Assembly: GCF_020515695.1 (NCBI RefSeq)
Contig: NZ_JAIWJA010000002.1
Span: 744,001 to 808,000, forward strand
Reading direction: 5' to 3'
DNA from: Pseudomonas sp. MWU16-30317
GTDB taxonomy: Bacteria > Pseudomonadota > Gammaproteobacteria > Pseudomonadales > Pseudomonadaceae
DNA length: 64,000 nt
The position numbers and the translations under genes were made by a program. Below, one piece after another: positions 6,910-16,616 of this stretch. Every line of letters begins with the position of its first letter. The stretch's first letter is position 1. Under the pieces are notes generated by a model, which did not search any database, was not told where the DNA came from, and saw nothing but the letters and a program-made list of their open reading frames with translations.

Positions 6910-8289
6910 ATGATCATGGCGAACAAACCCAACCGTAGCAGCCTCATCGAGTTCTTCCGTGCTCGCCCGGAGTCCTGGCTGTCCCTTTCCGACCTGGTCC
7001 AAGCGTTCGACGTGCCCGAGCGAACCCTGCGCAGCTGGCTCGGCGCTGCTCTGCAGCAAGGCGATCTCGAATCCCGAGGCAGCACCAAAGCCCGTGCCTA
7101 CCGCCTCGCTCGGCCCGCTGTGTGGGCAGCGCCGCCGCCATCAGCGGCCTACGAAGTCCGAGAGTCCGGTACCGAGGCCGTGTTCTCCCCGCGCAGCGCC
7201 GAGATCATCCGCCGTGTACGGGGCCCCTTGTTCTCCCGTAATCCATGTTCCTATCGCGAAGATTGGCTGCGCGGATACCAGCCAAACATCACCCACTACC
7301 TGCGCCCCGAAGACCTGGCCCTGCTCCACGAAAACGGCCGCCGTGCCAGCGACGAGATGCCGGCCGGCACCTACGCGCGCAAGATCTACAACCGCCTGCT
7401 CATCGATCTCTCCTACAACTCCTCGCGCCTGGAAGGCAACACCTATTCGCTGGTCGACACCGAGAAGCTGGTGCTGGAAGGCATCGCCGCCGACGGCAAA
7501 CTCGATATCGAGCGGGTGATGATCCTCAACCACCGCGAGGCTATTCGCTATCTGGTCGACGGCATCCATTCGCTGGAGGCGACCAGCGACAATATCCGCA
7601 CCCTGCATTACCTGTTGGCAGAGGGGCTGGTCGCGCCGGGCGAGGCGGGCAATCTGCGCGATGACGGCGTGCGGATATCGTCCAGCAGTTATATCCCTTG
7701 GGAGGGCAAGGCGCGTCTCGAAGGTCAGCTCCATCTCATCGCCAACACTGCCGCCCAGATCCGCGACCCTTTCGAGCAAAGCCTGTTTCTGCTGGCGCAT
7801 GTGGCCTACCTGCAGGGCTTTATCGACGTCAACAAGCGCACTTCGCGGATGGCCGCGAATATCCCGCTGGTGCGCTACAACTTGGTGCCATTGTCGTTCG
7901 GCTATATCAGCACCGAGGACTACGCCAGCGCGATGATCGCGGTGTATGAACTCAACGAGATCGGCCCGCTGGCGGACCTCTATCTGTGGTCGTATATCCG
8001 CAGCTGTGGACGTTACGGTGCGGTGGCGGAGTCAGTCGGCATCGATACGCTGCGCGTGTTGCATCGCCAGCAGAGAAGGGCGCTGATCGCTCGCGTCGTC
8101 CGAGAACAGCTACACGGTGAGGCGCTGGAAGGGGTGCTGGCAGATGCGATCAGCTCACTACCACCAGAGCAGCAAGACAAGTTCATCGAGGACACGCGTT
8201 ACGATCTGCAGCATCTGTCGAACGTGAGCATTGGCGGCATGGGCCTGACCCGCGCCCAGCTGGAGCAGTGGCTGGCTGAACGCGGATAA
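6910..8289 (+). CDS. Fic-fold protein with N-terminal winged HTH and degenerate active site
   Basis: 459 residues from this ATG (ATG at 6916 is equally possible; an upstream in-frame extension crosses the operator array and is rejected). Residues about 15-65 (SLSDLVQAFDVPERTLRSWL) are a winged helix-turn-helix. A Fic N-terminal segment carries SSRLEGN at about 169-175, matching the inhibitory (S/T)xxxE(G/N) motif. The Fic core has LQGFIDVNKRTSR near 301-313, where the canonical motif is HPFxDGNxRxxR: the catalytic His is Gln and the Gly of DGN is Val. Fic enzymes AMPylate target hydroxyls using that His, so this member is unlikely to do so by the usual mechanism. It may be a DNA-binding, autoregulated regulator. 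No partner toxin or antitoxin is adjacent. Confidence 0.82.
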   Translation: MIMANKPNRSSLIEFFRARPESWLSLSDLVQAFDVPERTLRSWLGAALQQGDLESRGSTKARAYRLARPAVWAAPPPSAAYEVRESGTEAVFSPRSAEIIRRVRGPLFSRNPCSYREDWLRGYQPNITHYLRPEDLALLHENGRRASDEMPAGTYARKIYNRLLIDLSYNSSRLEGNTYSLVDTEKLVLEGIAADGKLDIERVMILNHREAIRYLVDGIHSLEATSDNIRTLHYLLAEGLVAPGEAGNLRDDGVRISSSSYIPWEGKARLEGQLHLIANTAAQIRDPFEQSLFLLAHVAYLQGFIDVNKRTSRMAANIPLVRYNLVPLSFGYISTEDYASAMIAVYELNEIGPLADLYLWSYIRSCGRYGAVAESVGIDTLRVLHRQQRRALIARVVREQLHGEALEGVLADAISSLPPEQQDKFIEDTRYDLQHLSNVSIGGMGLTRAQLEQWLAERG

Positions 8290-8313
8290 CCGGACGGGAA
8301 AAATCGCAGGCAA

Positions 8314-8427
8314 TAAAAAACCCGCCGAAGCGGGTTCTCCCAAGACCATCCCAACATCCTGTCGGTGGCCATCCGGGCCATGGTCGATCGTCCTTGATCC
8401 AGCAGCGCTGCCTGCGTTGCTGTTGAT
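8314..8427 (-). ncRNA. rsmX: RsmX-like CsrA/RsmA-sequestering sRNA, copy 1
   Basis: About 114 nt, starting near CCCATCAACAGC and ending in an intrinsic terminator (ACCCGC-TTCG-GCGGGTTTTTT, 8316-8335). Six GGA triplets are present, several in hairpin loops: GATC-AAGGAC-GATC, TGGCC-CGGAT-GGCCA and ACA-GGA-TGT. Repeated loop-exposed GGA is the RsmA/CsrA-binding design of RsmX/Y/Z RNAs, which titrate the translational repressor. A -10 box TAATCT lies at 8434-8439. It is nearly identical to the copy at 17364-17477. It lies downstream of cheB and convergent with fic. Family assignment rests on architecture, not a database hit. Confidence 0.72.
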
Positions 8428-8483
8428 GGGTCTAGATTACTGCTTGGCCCCTGTCAGCAACAGAGCCAAACACCGCCGCGTCG

Positions 8484-8501
8484 TGTAAGCCTTTGGCTAT
8501 A
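8484..8501 (-). promoter_or_regulatory. GacA-box-like upstream element of RsmX copy 1
   Basis: TGTAAGCCTTTGGCTATA, centred about 65 bp upstream of the predicted sRNA start. One half matches the GacA upstream sequence TGTAAG-N6-CTTACA perfectly, the other is degenerate. The same 18 bases are conserved at 17534-17551 while the sequence between box and -10 differs, which argues for function. Confidence 0.6.
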
Positions 8502-8526
8502 GCGTGCGTCGTCAACCGGCAAGCCC

Positions 8527-9606
8527 TCAGCGCCGCTTGCCGTTATCCAGCACCCGCGCGGCGATATCGTCCAGTGCCACCACCTGATTCACGCCGCCCA
8601 GCTTGATCGCCTCGCGGGGCATGCCGAACACCACGCAACTGGCTTCATCCTGGGCGAAGGTCTCGGCGCCGGCGTCATACATCTCCTTGAGCCCGCGGGC
8701 GCCGTCGTCGCCCATGCCGGTCATGATGATGCCGGTGGCGTTGCGCCCGGCGAAGCGCGCCACCGAGCGGAACAGCACGTCCACCGAGGGCCGATGGCGA
8801 TTGACGTGGGGGCCGTCCAGCACCTGCACGTGATAGAAGGCGCCGCTGCGCTTGAGCACCATGTGCTTGCCGCCGGGAGCGATCAGCGCCAGGCCCGGCA
8901 GCACGCGGTCATTGTTACGGGCTTCGCGCACTTCAATGGCGCACAGGCTGTTGAGCCGCTCGGCAAAGGACGCGGTGAATTTTTCCGGCATGTGCTGGAC
9001 GATCACCAGCCCTGGGCACACCCTCGGCAAGCGCGTCAGCACTTGCTCCAGCGCCTGGGTGCCGCCGGTAGAGGTGCCGATGGCGACCAGGCGCTCGGTG
9101 GTCTGCGCCATGGCCTGGCCACTGGCCGGCAGGATCACGTCAGCCGTGCAGCGCGGCGGGGGCGCCACGGCGGGCCGCGGCCGGGCCTGCAATACGCGCA
9201 GATTGGCCTTGGCTGCACCGCGTACTGCGCTGAGCAACTCGGCCGCCGCTTGCTGGAGGAAATCCTTGAGGCCGCTGCGCGGTTTGGTGATGACCTCGAC
9301 GGCTCCGGCGGCCATGGCCTGCAGCGCGGTTTCGGTGCCTTTTTCGGTCAGCGACGAGCAGATCACCACCGCGGTGGGGCGCTCGCTCATCAGTTTGCGC
9401 AAAAACGTCAGGCCGTCCATGCGCGGCATTTCGATGTCGAGGATGATCACGTCGGGCCAGCGCTTGGCCATTTTATCCAGGGCGAACAGCGGATCGCTGG
9501 CGGCGCCCAGCACTTCGATATCCGGCTCGCCTTCGAGGATGCCCTGGATGACCTGACGGACCACGGCCGAATCGTCGACCACCATGACTTTGATCCTGTT
9601 CATCAT
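8527..9606 (-). CDS. cheB: chemotaxis protein-glutamate methylesterase CheB
   Basis: 359 residues. An N-terminal response-regulator domain ([20 protein letters not shown], phospho-acceptor Asp in [13 protein letters not shown]) is joined to a C-terminal methylesterase domain with the catalytic triad in [11 protein letters not shown] (Ser), VQHMPEKF (His) and GMGDDGARG (Asp). It removes methyl groups from receptor glutamates and is activated by CheA phosphorylation, opposing CheR. The start ATGATG overlaps the cheR stop by four bases, so the pair is translationally coupled. Last gene of the chemosensory operon. Confidence 0.95.
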   Translation of the reverse strand: MMNRIKVMVVDDSAVVRQVIQGILEGEPDIEVLGAASDPLFALDKMAKRWPDVIILDIEMPRMDGLTFLRKLMSERPTAVVICSSLTEKGTETALQAMAAGAVEVITKPRSGLKDFLQQAAAELLSAVRGAAKANLRVLQARPRPAVAPPPRCTADVILPASGQAMAQTTERLVAIGTSTGGTQALEQVLTRLPRVCPGLVIVQHMPEKFTASFAERLNSLCAIEVREARNNDRVLPGLALIAPGGKHMVLKRSGAFYHVQVLDGPHVNRHRPSVDVLFRSVARFAGRNATGIIMTGMGDDGARGLKEMYDAGAETFAQDEASCVVFGMPREAIKLGGVNQVVALDDIAARVLDNGKRR

Positions 9607-10409
9607 GGTTTGCGGTAGATCGAAGGCGAGATGACGTCGAGGCTGTCGCACACGCCGTTGAGGCTCTCGGAGTGGCTGACCAGAAAGTACCCACCGCGGC
9701 GCAGGTGCGGCAACAGGCGCTGCACCACTTGGCGCTTGGTGGCCATGTCGAAGTAGATCATCACATTGCGCAGCATGATCACGTCGAATTCGCCTAGGCG
9801 CGGCAGCGGTTCGTTGAGGTTGATGCGGGTGAACTGCACGCGTTCGCGCAGGCGCCGTTCTACCAGCAGGGTGCCGGCCTGGCGGCCGATGCCTTTGAGG
9901 CAATGGCGGCTGAGCAGGTCGTGGGACAGGTTGCGCGCGCGCTCCATGGGGTAGTGGCCGGCGCGGGCCTTGTCGAGCACCTGAGTGCTGATGTCGGAGG
10001 CCAGTACTTCCCAGGGGCTGTTGCCCAGGCCGTCGGCCAGGGTCATGGCGAGGCTGTAGGGCTCTTCACCGCTGGAGCAGGCGGCGCTCCAGATGCGCAG
10101 CGGCCGCGTGCTGGAGGCGTGGGGCAGGACCTGCTCGCGCAGGAAGTCGAAATGCTTGGGCTCGCGGAAGAAATACGTCTCGTTGGTGGTCAGCATGTCC
10201 AGCGCCATCAACGACTCGGCGGCGCCTTCCTGGCTGCTGATCAGGCGAAAATAATCGCCATAGCTGTTCATCTCGTGATGGCGCAGGCGCTTGGACAAGC
10301 GGCCTGCTACCAAGGCTTTTTTCGCCGGGCTCATGTGGATGCCGGCGGTGGCGTGCAGCCAGGCCTGAAACTGCTGGAATTCCCTGTCCTTCAGGGCGAC
10401 GCTGTTCAT
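9603..10409 (-). CDS. cheR: chemotaxis methyltransferase CheR
   Basis: 268 residues. The N-terminal helical domain ([20 protein letters not shown]) and the SAM-binding domain ([20 protein letters not shown], then [30 protein letters not shown]) are complete. It methylates specific glutamates in MCP cytoplasmic helices using S-adenosylmethionine, setting adaptation together with CheB. The start overlaps the cheW stop as ATGA and its stop overlaps the cheB start the same way. No cheD deamidase gene separates it from cheB. Confidence 0.95.
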   Translation of the reverse strand: MNSVALKDREFQQFQAWLHATAGIHMSPAKKALVAGRLSKRLRHHEMNSYGDYFRLISSQEGAAESLMALDMLTTNETYFFREPKHFDFLREQVLPHASSTRPLRIWSAACSSGEEPYSLAMTLADGLGNSPWEVLASDISTQVLDKARAGHYPMERARNLSHDLLSRHCLKGIGRQAGTLLVERRLRERVQFTRINLNEPLPRLGEFDVIMLRNVMIYFDMATKRQVVQRLLPHLRRGGYFLVSHSESLNGVCDSLDVISPSIYRKP

Positions 10410-10921
10410 GCGGCGCTGTCTGCGGTGACATTCGACAGCACCGCCATGTCCTCGACGCTCAGCACATGATCGACATCCAGAGCGATGACGAATCGCCCGT
10501 CGATGCGCGCCATGCCGCTGATGAAGTCGGTGCGGATGCGCGAACCGAAACTGGGCGGCGGCTCGATGGCCTCGGCGGGAATGTCCAGCACCGCCGACAC
10601 TGCGTCCACCAGCAGGCCGAACACTTGGCGTTCGCCGTCTTCGGCCTGTACTTCGATGATCACCGTGCAACTGCGGCGGCTGATCTTCGAGCGCGGCTGG
10701 CCGAAGCGCGCCGCCAGATCGACCACCGGCACCACGGCGCCGCGCAGGTTGATCACGCCACGCACGTAGTCGGGCATCATCGGCACCACGGTGAGCTGGC
10801 CGAACTCGATGATCTCCTTGATGCCCGGGATCGCCAGGGCGAACAGTTCGTCGCCCAGGGTGAAGGTCAGGTATTGGTTGTCCTGGCTATCGCTGGCCGG
10901 GATTTTCTCGGCGGTACTCAT
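10406..10921 (-). CDS. cheW: chemotaxis coupling protein CheW
   Basis: 171 residues, a single CheW domain (YLTFTLGDELFALAIPGIKE, then PDYVRGVINLRGAVVPVVDL, which is the classical NLRG signature). It bridges receptor signalling tips to CheA. The gene begins 11 bp downstream of the mcp stop and its own stop overlaps cheR. Length is usual for the family. Confidence 0.94.
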   Translation of the reverse strand: MSTAEKIPASDSQDNQYLTFTLGDELFALAIPGIKEIIEFGQLTVVPMMPDYVRGVINLRGAVVPVVDLAARFGQPRSKISRRSCTVIIEVQAEDGERQVFGLLVDAVSAVLDIPAEAIEPPPSFGSRIRTDFISGMARIDGRFVIALDVDHVLSVEDMAVLSNVTADSAA

Positions 10922-10931
10922 GGTCGCGCCC

Positions 10932-12563
10932 TCAGAAGTGGGTGAATTCGGCTTCGTTGAGTTCCAGTGCCGGCTGCGCGGCGCGGGGCTTGGCGCGTGC
11001 CGGGGCAGGGCGCTGAAGCTGCGTGCGAGGGCGGGCTATGGGCGCCGTTTCACTGCTCTCGGACTCCAGCGTGAAGAAGGCCATGGCGCGTTGCAGTTGC
11101 TCGGCCTGGCTGCTCATTTCCTCGGCGGTGGCGGCCAGTTCCTCGCTGCTCGAAGCGTTCTGCTGGGTCACCTGATTGAGCTGGACCATGGCAATGTTGA
11201 TCTGCGCCACGCCCGCGGCTTGTTCTTCGGACGCCGCACTGATTTCCTGGACCAGATCGGAGGTCTTGGTAATTGACGGTACCATCTCGCCGAGCAAGGC
11301 GCCGGCGCGTTCGGCCAGGTCGACACTGCTGGTCGACAGTTCGCCGATCTCCTGCGCGGCGATCTGGCTGCGTTCGGCCAGTTTGCGCACTTCGGCGGCG
11401 ACCACGGCAAAGCCTTTGCCATGCTCCCCGGCGCGGGCGGCCTCGATGGCGGCGTTGAGGGCCAGCAGGTTGGTCTGGTAGGCGATGTCGTCGATGATGC
11501 CGATGCGCTGGGCGATCTTCTTCATGGCGGCGACGGTCTGATCCACTGATTTGCCGCCTTCGCCGGCTTCGCGCGCGGCCTTGCTGGCCATGCCGTCGGT
11601 GACCTTGGCGTTGTCGGTGTTCTGGTTGATGCTGGCGCTCATCTGCTCGATCGAGGCGCTGGTTTCCTCGACGCTGGCAGCCTGCTCGCTGGTGGCCTGG
11701 CTCATCGATTGGGCGGTGGCGCTGACCTCTTCGGAAGCACTGGCCAGGCCGTCGGCGGCGTGACGCACTTCACCGATGATGCGTGACAGCTTGCCGACCA
11801 TGTTCTGCATGGCGCCGACCAGTTGCCCGGTTTCATCGCGGCTGGTGACTTCGAGGCGCGCGGTGAGGTCGCCTTCGGCCAGGCGCTGGGCCAGTTCGGC
11901 GGCCTGCTTGAGCGGACGGGAAATGATGCGCGACACGAACCAGGCCATGAACAGCCCCAACACCAACGCGGCGATCAGCACACCGACGATGGCGATGCGT
12001 GCACTGGCGTACACCCGGTCGCCCTCGGCACTGGCGGCGATGGCGCCATCATTGTTGACCTGCACCAGGCGCGACAAGCTGGCTGACAGCCGATCGAACA
12101 CCACCTTCGAAGGGCCATTGAGCAAGGCGCGGGCCTGCTCCGTCTGGTTCTGCCGGGACAGGTCGAGCAAGCCCTTGCTGTTGTCGAAGTAGCTGTTCAT
12201 GTCGGCACTCACGGTGTCGTACAGCTGCTGCTCTTCAGGGCTGCTGATCAGGCCGCTGTAATCGCTCAAACGTTTTTGCGCGTCCCCGCGTGATTGGGCG
12301 AGTTGGCCTTCGATGGTGACTTTGTCCTGGTCTTCGGAGAGCACGTGGCGTGCTTCGCGGGTGCGGTATTCGGACATGGAATAACGCATGCCGGAGGCCG
12401 TGCGCATCGACGGGATCCAATTGTCTTTCATGTCGGTCGAGGTCTCGTTGACCTTGGCCAGTTCGATGATGGAGAACGCGCCCATGACGACTGTGAGCGA
12501 CAGCACGGCAATGAACGAGGTCAGCAGCTTGGTGGAGATTTTCAGGTTGTAGAACCATTGCAT
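10932..12563 (-). CDS. methyl-accepting chemotaxis protein with 4HB sensor
   Basis: 543 residues. TM1 at about 10-32 ([20 protein letters not shown]), a periplasmic four-helix-bundle domain (about 33-190, containing [19 protein letters not shown]), TM2 about 191-213, a HAMP domain ([20 protein letters not shown]) and a signalling domain with the hairpin tip [20 protein letters not shown]. The tail ends [10 protein letters not shown], which is not the canonical CheR/CheB-docking pentapeptide. The ligand cannot be predicted. As it lies inside the che operon it is the likely dedicated receptor of this array. Confidence 0.92.
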   Translation of the reverse strand: MQWFYNLKISTKLLTSFIAVLSLTVVMGAFSIIELAKVNETSTDMKDNWIPSMRTASGMRYSMSEYRTREARHVLSEDQDKVTIEGQLAQSRGDAQKRLSDYSGLISSPEEQQLYDTVSADMNSYFDNSKGLLDLSRQNQTEQARALLNGPSKVVFDRLSASLSRLVQVNNDGAIAASAEGDRVYASARIAIVGVLIAALVLGLFMAWFVSRIISRPLKQAAELAQRLAEGDLTARLEVTSRDETGQLVGAMQNMVGKLSRIIGEVRHAADGLASASEEVSATAQSMSQATSEQAASVEETSASIEQMSASINQNTDNAKVTDGMASKAAREAGEGGKSVDQTVAAMKKIAQRIGIIDDIAYQTNLLALNAAIEAARAGEHGKGFAVVAAEVRKLAERSQIAAQEIGELSTSSVDLAERAGALLGEMVPSITKTSDLVQEISAASEEQAAGVAQINIAMVQLNQVTQQNASSSEELAATAEEMSSQAEQLQRAMAFFTLESESSETAPIARPRTQLQRPAPARAKPRAAQPALELNEAEFTHF

Positions 12564-12590
12564 GATGAACGTCCTTGGGACTAGCCCGGC

Positions 12591-14702
12591 CTAGAAGGTG
12601 TTGCGAGTAAGAGAGGAGTGTTCGATCGCGCGCGGCCTGTGCTGGCTGTGCTGTTCGATCAAGGTCTTGAGCAGGGCGGGAATGTCGAGGATCAAGGCCA
12701 CGCTGCCGTTGCCCAGAATGCTCGACCCGCTGATGCCGCGCAGGCCGCCGAACAGCGGCCCGAGCGGTTTGATGACAGTCTGGTGTTCGCCCATCAGGCG
12801 ATCGACCACCAAGCCGGCTTTCTGGCCTTGGGCCTTGACTACCACCACGTTTTCCCGGCGCGGCAGGTCGCCGTCCAGCGCCAGGTGTTCACGCAGGAAC
12901 ACCAGCGGCAGAACTTCGCCACGCAGGTCGATATGGCCCCGCTCGCGCAGGGTGTCGCGCTGCCCGTGGGGCAGCTCGATGCATTCGTGCACCACGTCCA
13001 GCGGCACCACGAAGCCGCCGCTGGCCACTTCTACCAGCAGGCCGCTGATCATCGCCAGTGTCAGGGGCAGGCGGATGCGCACCGTGGTGCCCAGGCCCGG
13101 CTGGCTGTAGAGGTCGATGCTGCCGCGCAGGCTGGTGATGTTGCGCTTGACCACGTCCATGCCGACGCCGCGCCCGGACAGATTGGTGACGGCTTCGGCA
13201 GTGGAAAACCCCGGTTCGAAAATCAGGTTGAGCAGTTCGCGCTCGCTGGGCTCCACGGCGCCGATCAAGTTCTTGTCGCGGGCCTTGGCGAGGATGCGCT
13301 GGCGGTTGAGGCCGGCACCGTCGTCGATCAGCTCCAGGACGATGCTGCCCGAATCATGGAAGGCATTGAGGTGCAGGGTGCCACGGGCGGGCTTGCCGGC
13401 CGCGACTCGTACGTCGGGGGCTTCGATGCCGTGGTCCATGGCGTTGCGCAGCAGGTGCATCAGCGGGTCGCCGATGCGTTCGACCAAGGCTTTGTCGAGC
13501 TCGGTGTCGGCGCCGCTGATGACCAGTTCAATGTCTTTGCCGAGTTCTTCGCTGACGTCGCGCACCACCCGCTGGAAGCGGTTGAAGGTGTCACCGATCG
13601 GCACCATGCGCATGGCCAGGGCGCCATCGAGCAACTGTTCGACGAGGCTGGCGACCACCGACGTGGCTTCGCGCAGGTGTTCGTCGCCTTGTTCGCGGGC
13701 CAGCAGCTGAGCGCCGGCACTGGCCGTGATCAGTTCGCCAGCCAGGTCGATCAGGGTTTCCAGCTGGTCGGCGCGCACGCGGATAAACCGCTGGCTCTTC
13801 ACCTCGCCAGTGGCTTTGTCCGGGCTGCTTGGCGCCGTGGGGTGTTCGTTCAGGAGCGCCGGCGAGGGCTCGCGCAGGTCATCGGCGCTGACCGTGCCAC
13901 AGCGCACCAGGGCGTCGGTCAGCCACGGCGCCTCGGCGCCCATGTCCTGCAGCCATTGGCGATAGTGGGCAGCGGATGTGTCGGGGGCGAAGATGAACAG
14001 GCGGCAATCGTCGCGCACGAATTCGAAGGCTTCGGCGAGGGTCGCTTCATCGTGTTCGGACAGCAGCCTGATCTCGAAACCCAGGTAGCAGGTCTCGGCA
14101 TCCATGTGCGCGGCGGGCGGCAGCTGTTCGGCGCAGGTGACCACGCCCAGCAGTTCGCCCAGGGTGGCCAGGTAGCGCAGGAAGGACAGCGGGTCCATGC
14201 CGTTGCGCAACATGTCGGGGCCGAAGCGTACCGAGATATGCCAGGCGGCTTCGGTTTGCAGCGCGGCGTGGGTCAGGGCCGGCGCGGCGGGGTGCTCGGG
14301 TTGTGCCTGACGATAGCGGTTCAGGCGCTCACGCAACTGCGCTTCGTGGCTGAGGCTTTGCGCGGTGAGCGTCGAGCGCTGCACCGCGACCACCTCGACC
14401 AGTTCCAGCAGGTGGTCGTTGCACTCCAGCATCAGGGCGATCAGTTCACGGTTGGCCTGCACCTGGCCGTCACGTAGCCGATCCAGCACGTCCTCGACCA
14501 CATGGGCGAAGCTGACGATGGAGTCCAGTGCGAACAGGCCGGCCGAGCCTTTGATGGTGTGCGCTGCGCGAAAGATGCTGGCCAGTTGGTCGGCATCCTC
14601 GGGCGTGTGTTCGAGTTGCAGCAGGGATTGCTCCATGTCCTGCAACAGTTCGCGCGCTTCGGCGATAAACGTCTGCAGGGCCTGTTCGAGGTCGATATTC
14701 AC
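12591..14702 (-). CDS. cheA: chemotaxis histidine kinase CheA
   Basis: 703 residues from a GTG start chosen because GACAGGACAGCC places AGGA correctly and the N-terminus then begins with the HPt domain. Phospho-acceptor His48 lies in IFRAAHTIKGSAGLF. Later come the dimerisation helices (about 270-340), the HATPase domain (LLRNAMDHGIEAPDVR as N box, LELIDDGAGLN as G1, FEPGFSTAEAVTNLSGRGVG as F/G2) and a CheW-like regulatory domain (GGFVVPLDVVHECIELP). It autophosphorylates and passes phosphate to CheY and CheB. Confidence 0.95.
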   Translation of the reverse strand: MNIDLEQALQTFIAEARELLQDMEQSLLQLEHTPEDADQLASIFRAAHTIKGSAGLFALDSIVSFAHVVEDVLDRLRDGQVQANRELIALMLECNDHLLELVEVVAVQRSTLTAQSLSHEAQLRERLNRYRQAQPEHPAAPALTHAALQTEAAWHISVRFGPDMLRNGMDPLSFLRYLATLGELLGVVTCAEQLPPAAHMDAETCYLGFEIRLLSEHDEATLAEAFEFVRDDCRLFIFAPDTSAAHYRQWLQDMGAEAPWLTDALVRCGTVSADDLREPSPALLNEHPTAPSSPDKATGEVKSQRFIRVRADQLETLIDLAGELITASAGAQLLAREQGDEHLREATSVVASLVEQLLDGALAMRMVPIGDTFNRFQRVVRDVSEELGKDIELVISGADTELDKALVERIGDPLMHLLRNAMDHGIEAPDVRVAAGKPARGTLHLNAFHDSGSIVLELIDDGAGLNRQRILAKARDKNLIGAVEPSERELLNLIFEPGFSTAEAVTNLSGRGVGMDVVKRNITSLRGSIDLYSQPGLGTTVRIRLPLTLAMISGLLVEVASGGFVVPLDVVHECIELPHGQRDTLRERGHIDLRGEVLPLVFLREHLALDGDLPRRENVVVVKAQGQKAGLVVDRLMGEHQTVIKPLGPLFGGLRGISGSSILGNGSVALILDIPALLKTLIEQHSQHRPRAIEHSSLTRNTF

Positions 14703-14758
14703 GGCGGCTGTCCTGTCAAAGGGCGTGTCGGGCCCGGTTTCCTTGGTCCTGGGAGGTG

Positions 14759-15058
14759 TTAATGCGCCGAGCTGAAGTGTGCAGTGAGCTGACACAGGCT
14801 CAGTACCTGCTCCACCGCAGGGCTCTGCGCCACCAGCTGCAGGCTGGCACCGGCGGCGTGCAGTTCGCGGTGCGCGAGCAGCAACAGTTGCAGGCCGGCG
14901 CCGTCCATTTCCGCCACGTCGGTCAGGTCCAGCTGCCAGCTTTGCGCGTCGGTGAGCCAGGGCAGCCACAGGGCCGCCAGCTCGGCGGCGCTGTAGATGG
15001 TCATCTCGCCGCGCACGGCCATGTGGGTGACGCCTTCGAGGCTGTTGGCGGTGATCAT
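14759..15058 (-). CDS. STAS-domain protein of the chemosensory operon
   Basis: 99 residues, one STAS domain (VRGEMTIYSAAELAALWLPW, then SWQLDLTDVAEMDGAGLQLL). STAS proteins of the anti-sigma-antagonist type carry a phosphorylatable Ser/Thr in a DSSG or DTAG motif; here it reads DGAG, so the phosphosite is missing. The ATG overlaps the cheY stop by four bases, implying coupled translation with CheY, and cheA follows 57 bp on. STAS proteins are recurrent in such Pseudomonas che operons; a scaffold or phosphate-free partner role is inference. Confidence 0.85.
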   Translation of the reverse strand: MITANSLEGVTHMAVRGEMTIYSAAELAALWLPWLTDAQSWQLDLTDVAEMDGAGLQLLLLAHRELHAAGASLQLVAQSPAVEQVLSLCQLTAHFSSAH

Positions 15059-15423
15059 GGCAGGATCAACTTGGCGACCGCTGCCATCATCTGCGCCGGC
15101 TGGAAAGGCTTGACCACCCATGCCCGAGCACCGGCGGCCTGGCCTTCCTGTTTGCGGCTTTCCTGGGATTCGGTGGTGAGCATGATGATCGGCGTGAACT
15201 TGTACGCGGCGAGCTTTTTCACCTCCTTGACGAAGGTGATGCCGTCCATGTTCGGCATGTTCACGTCGCTGATCATCAGGTGCACTTTCTGCCCGGTGAG
15301 TTTGCTCAGTGCATCCTTGCCGTCGCAGGCTTCGAGCACGTCGTAACCCGCGCCCTTGAGCGCGATCCCGACGACCTGGCGAATGCTCGCCGAGTCATCG
15401 ACCACCAATACGGTCTTGGCCAT
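15055..15423 (-). CDS. cheY: chemotaxis response regulator CheY
   Basis: 122 residues, a stand-alone receiver. Acidic pair in VLVVDDSASIRQ (Asp9, Asp10), phospho-acceptor Asp53 in MISDVNMPNMDG, Thr83/Thr84 in MLTTES and Lys105 in VVKPF are all present. It should be phosphorylated by the adjacent CheA and act either on the flagellar switch or as a phosphate sink or alternative output. The gene begins 12 bp after the upstream mcp and its end overlaps the STAS gene. Confidence 0.93.
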   Translation of the reverse strand: MAKTVLVVDDSASIRQVVGIALKGAGYDVLEACDGKDALSKLTGQKVHLMISDVNMPNMDGITFVKEVKKLAAYKFTPIIMLTTESQESRKQEGQAAGARAWVVKPFQPAQMMAAVAKLILP

Positions 15424-15434
15424 TAGTCCTCTCC

Positions 15435-16616
15435 TTAGAAGAATGTGATTGCGTGTTCGTCGGCGGCCTTGGCGGCGCTGCCGTGATGATTCTGGCGTTG
15501 TTCGCGCATGGCGTAGCCGCGCTCCATGTCGGCCATCCACGCGCGGATGTCCAACACCAATGGCTGGCCGCGCTGCTCGGCCTGTTGCAGTTCGTCGTGC
15601 AGGTGGTTCATGCGTTCGCGCACTTGGGCGAGGATCTGGCTGACGCGATCCTGGAACTGCAGCGCGACCAGCACCTGGCTGATTTCCTCGCCGATGCCGG
15701 CGCTTTCGTTGAGCAGGCCTTCGGCCGAGTCGCGCAACTGGCCGGTAATGGTGCCAAACCGTGCGAGCACGCTTTCGATGGTGTTCTGCGAGGCGCTGAC
15801 GCTGTCATGGCTGCGCTCGCTGCTCTGGCCGGCGACCTCCACGAGGCGGGTGATGGCGCCGTTGATGATGTCGACCTTGGCGGACATCTTCTGCCCGGTC
15901 TCGCTGGACTGGCTGGACAGGGTGCGCACGGCATCGGCCACTACCGCAAAACCGCGCCCGGCTTCTCCGGCTCGGGCAGCCTCGATGGCGGCATTGAGCG
16001 CCAGCAGGTTGGTCTGCGCGGCGATCGCCGCCACATCGGCCGCCATGGCCCGCAACTCGCCGGTATAGGCGGTGAGGTTGCTGACCTCGCCGAGCATCTC
16101 GTCGCGGCTCTGTTGGGCGATACGCAGCGACTCGACCACTTGATACAGCTCGCTTTCGCTGGCGCTGAGCCCGCCCGCGCTATCGGCGCCATTGCCGGCG
16201 GCAGCCTGGGAGGCCTGCACGGTGTGGTCCAGGCGCCCGGAAATATCCACGAAGCGGGCGGTCAGGTCATTGATCGCGTGCTCGGTCTGGTCCCGCGAGG
16301 TATCGATCTGCCGCATCCAGATGGGCAGGGCTTGCTGAAACAGGCTTTCGGCCACCGGCCGCGCCGCGTTTTCGTGCAGTTGGGCGTGGGCGTCGCTCAG
16401 TGCTTGCAATCGGGCTTGGCCTTGGTGCTCGGCATTGCGTACCTGCCACAACGAATAAACACTGGCGGCCAAGGTCGGCACGAGCGTGCAGCCTGCCACC
16501 AGCCACCAGGAAAAAGCGCCGCCGGCCTGGGTCGACAGTACTGCACCCGCCAGGACCCCTGCGGCGATACCGGGGAGGATGACAGCAGCGGGATTGGCTT
16601 TGCGGATGGGAGTCAT
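15435..16616 (-). CDS. methyl-accepting chemotaxis protein, short type
   Basis: 393 residues. Two hydrophobic segments near the N-terminus (about 13-30 and 35-55, separated by only a few residues) anchor it with almost no periplasmic part. The signalling hairpin [19 protein letters not shown] at about 190-210 is intact. No HAMP domain is evident, and the C-terminal part ([20 protein letters not shown]) resembles receptors that signal to non-canonical che arrays. It probably senses a cytoplasmic or membrane cue. First gene of the operon; its promoter must lie in the 400-bp gap upstream. Confidence 0.9.
   Translation of the reverse strand: MTPIRKANPAAVILPGIAAGVLAGAVLSTQAGGAFSWWLVAGCTLVPTLAASVYSLWQVRNAEHQGQARLQALSDAHAQLHENAARPVAESLFQQALPIWMRQIDTSRDQTEHAINDLTARFVDISGRLDHTVQASQAAAGNGADSAGGLSASESELYQVVESLRIAQQSRDEMLGEVSNLTAYTGELRAMAADVAAIAAQTNLLALNAAIEAARAGEAGRGFAVVADAVRTLSSQSSETGQKMSAKVDIINGAITRLVEVAGQSSERSHDSVSASQNTIESVLARFGTITGQLRDSAEGLLNESAGIGEEISQVLVALQFQDRVSQILAQVRERMNHLHDELQQAEQRGQPLVLDIRAWMADMERGYAMREQRQNHHGSAAKAADEHAITFF

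Noticed and set aside
12618..14477. 619-codon frame opposite cheA
   Set aside because: A GC-rich shadow of cheA on the other strand: rich in His, Gln and Ala, with no domain.
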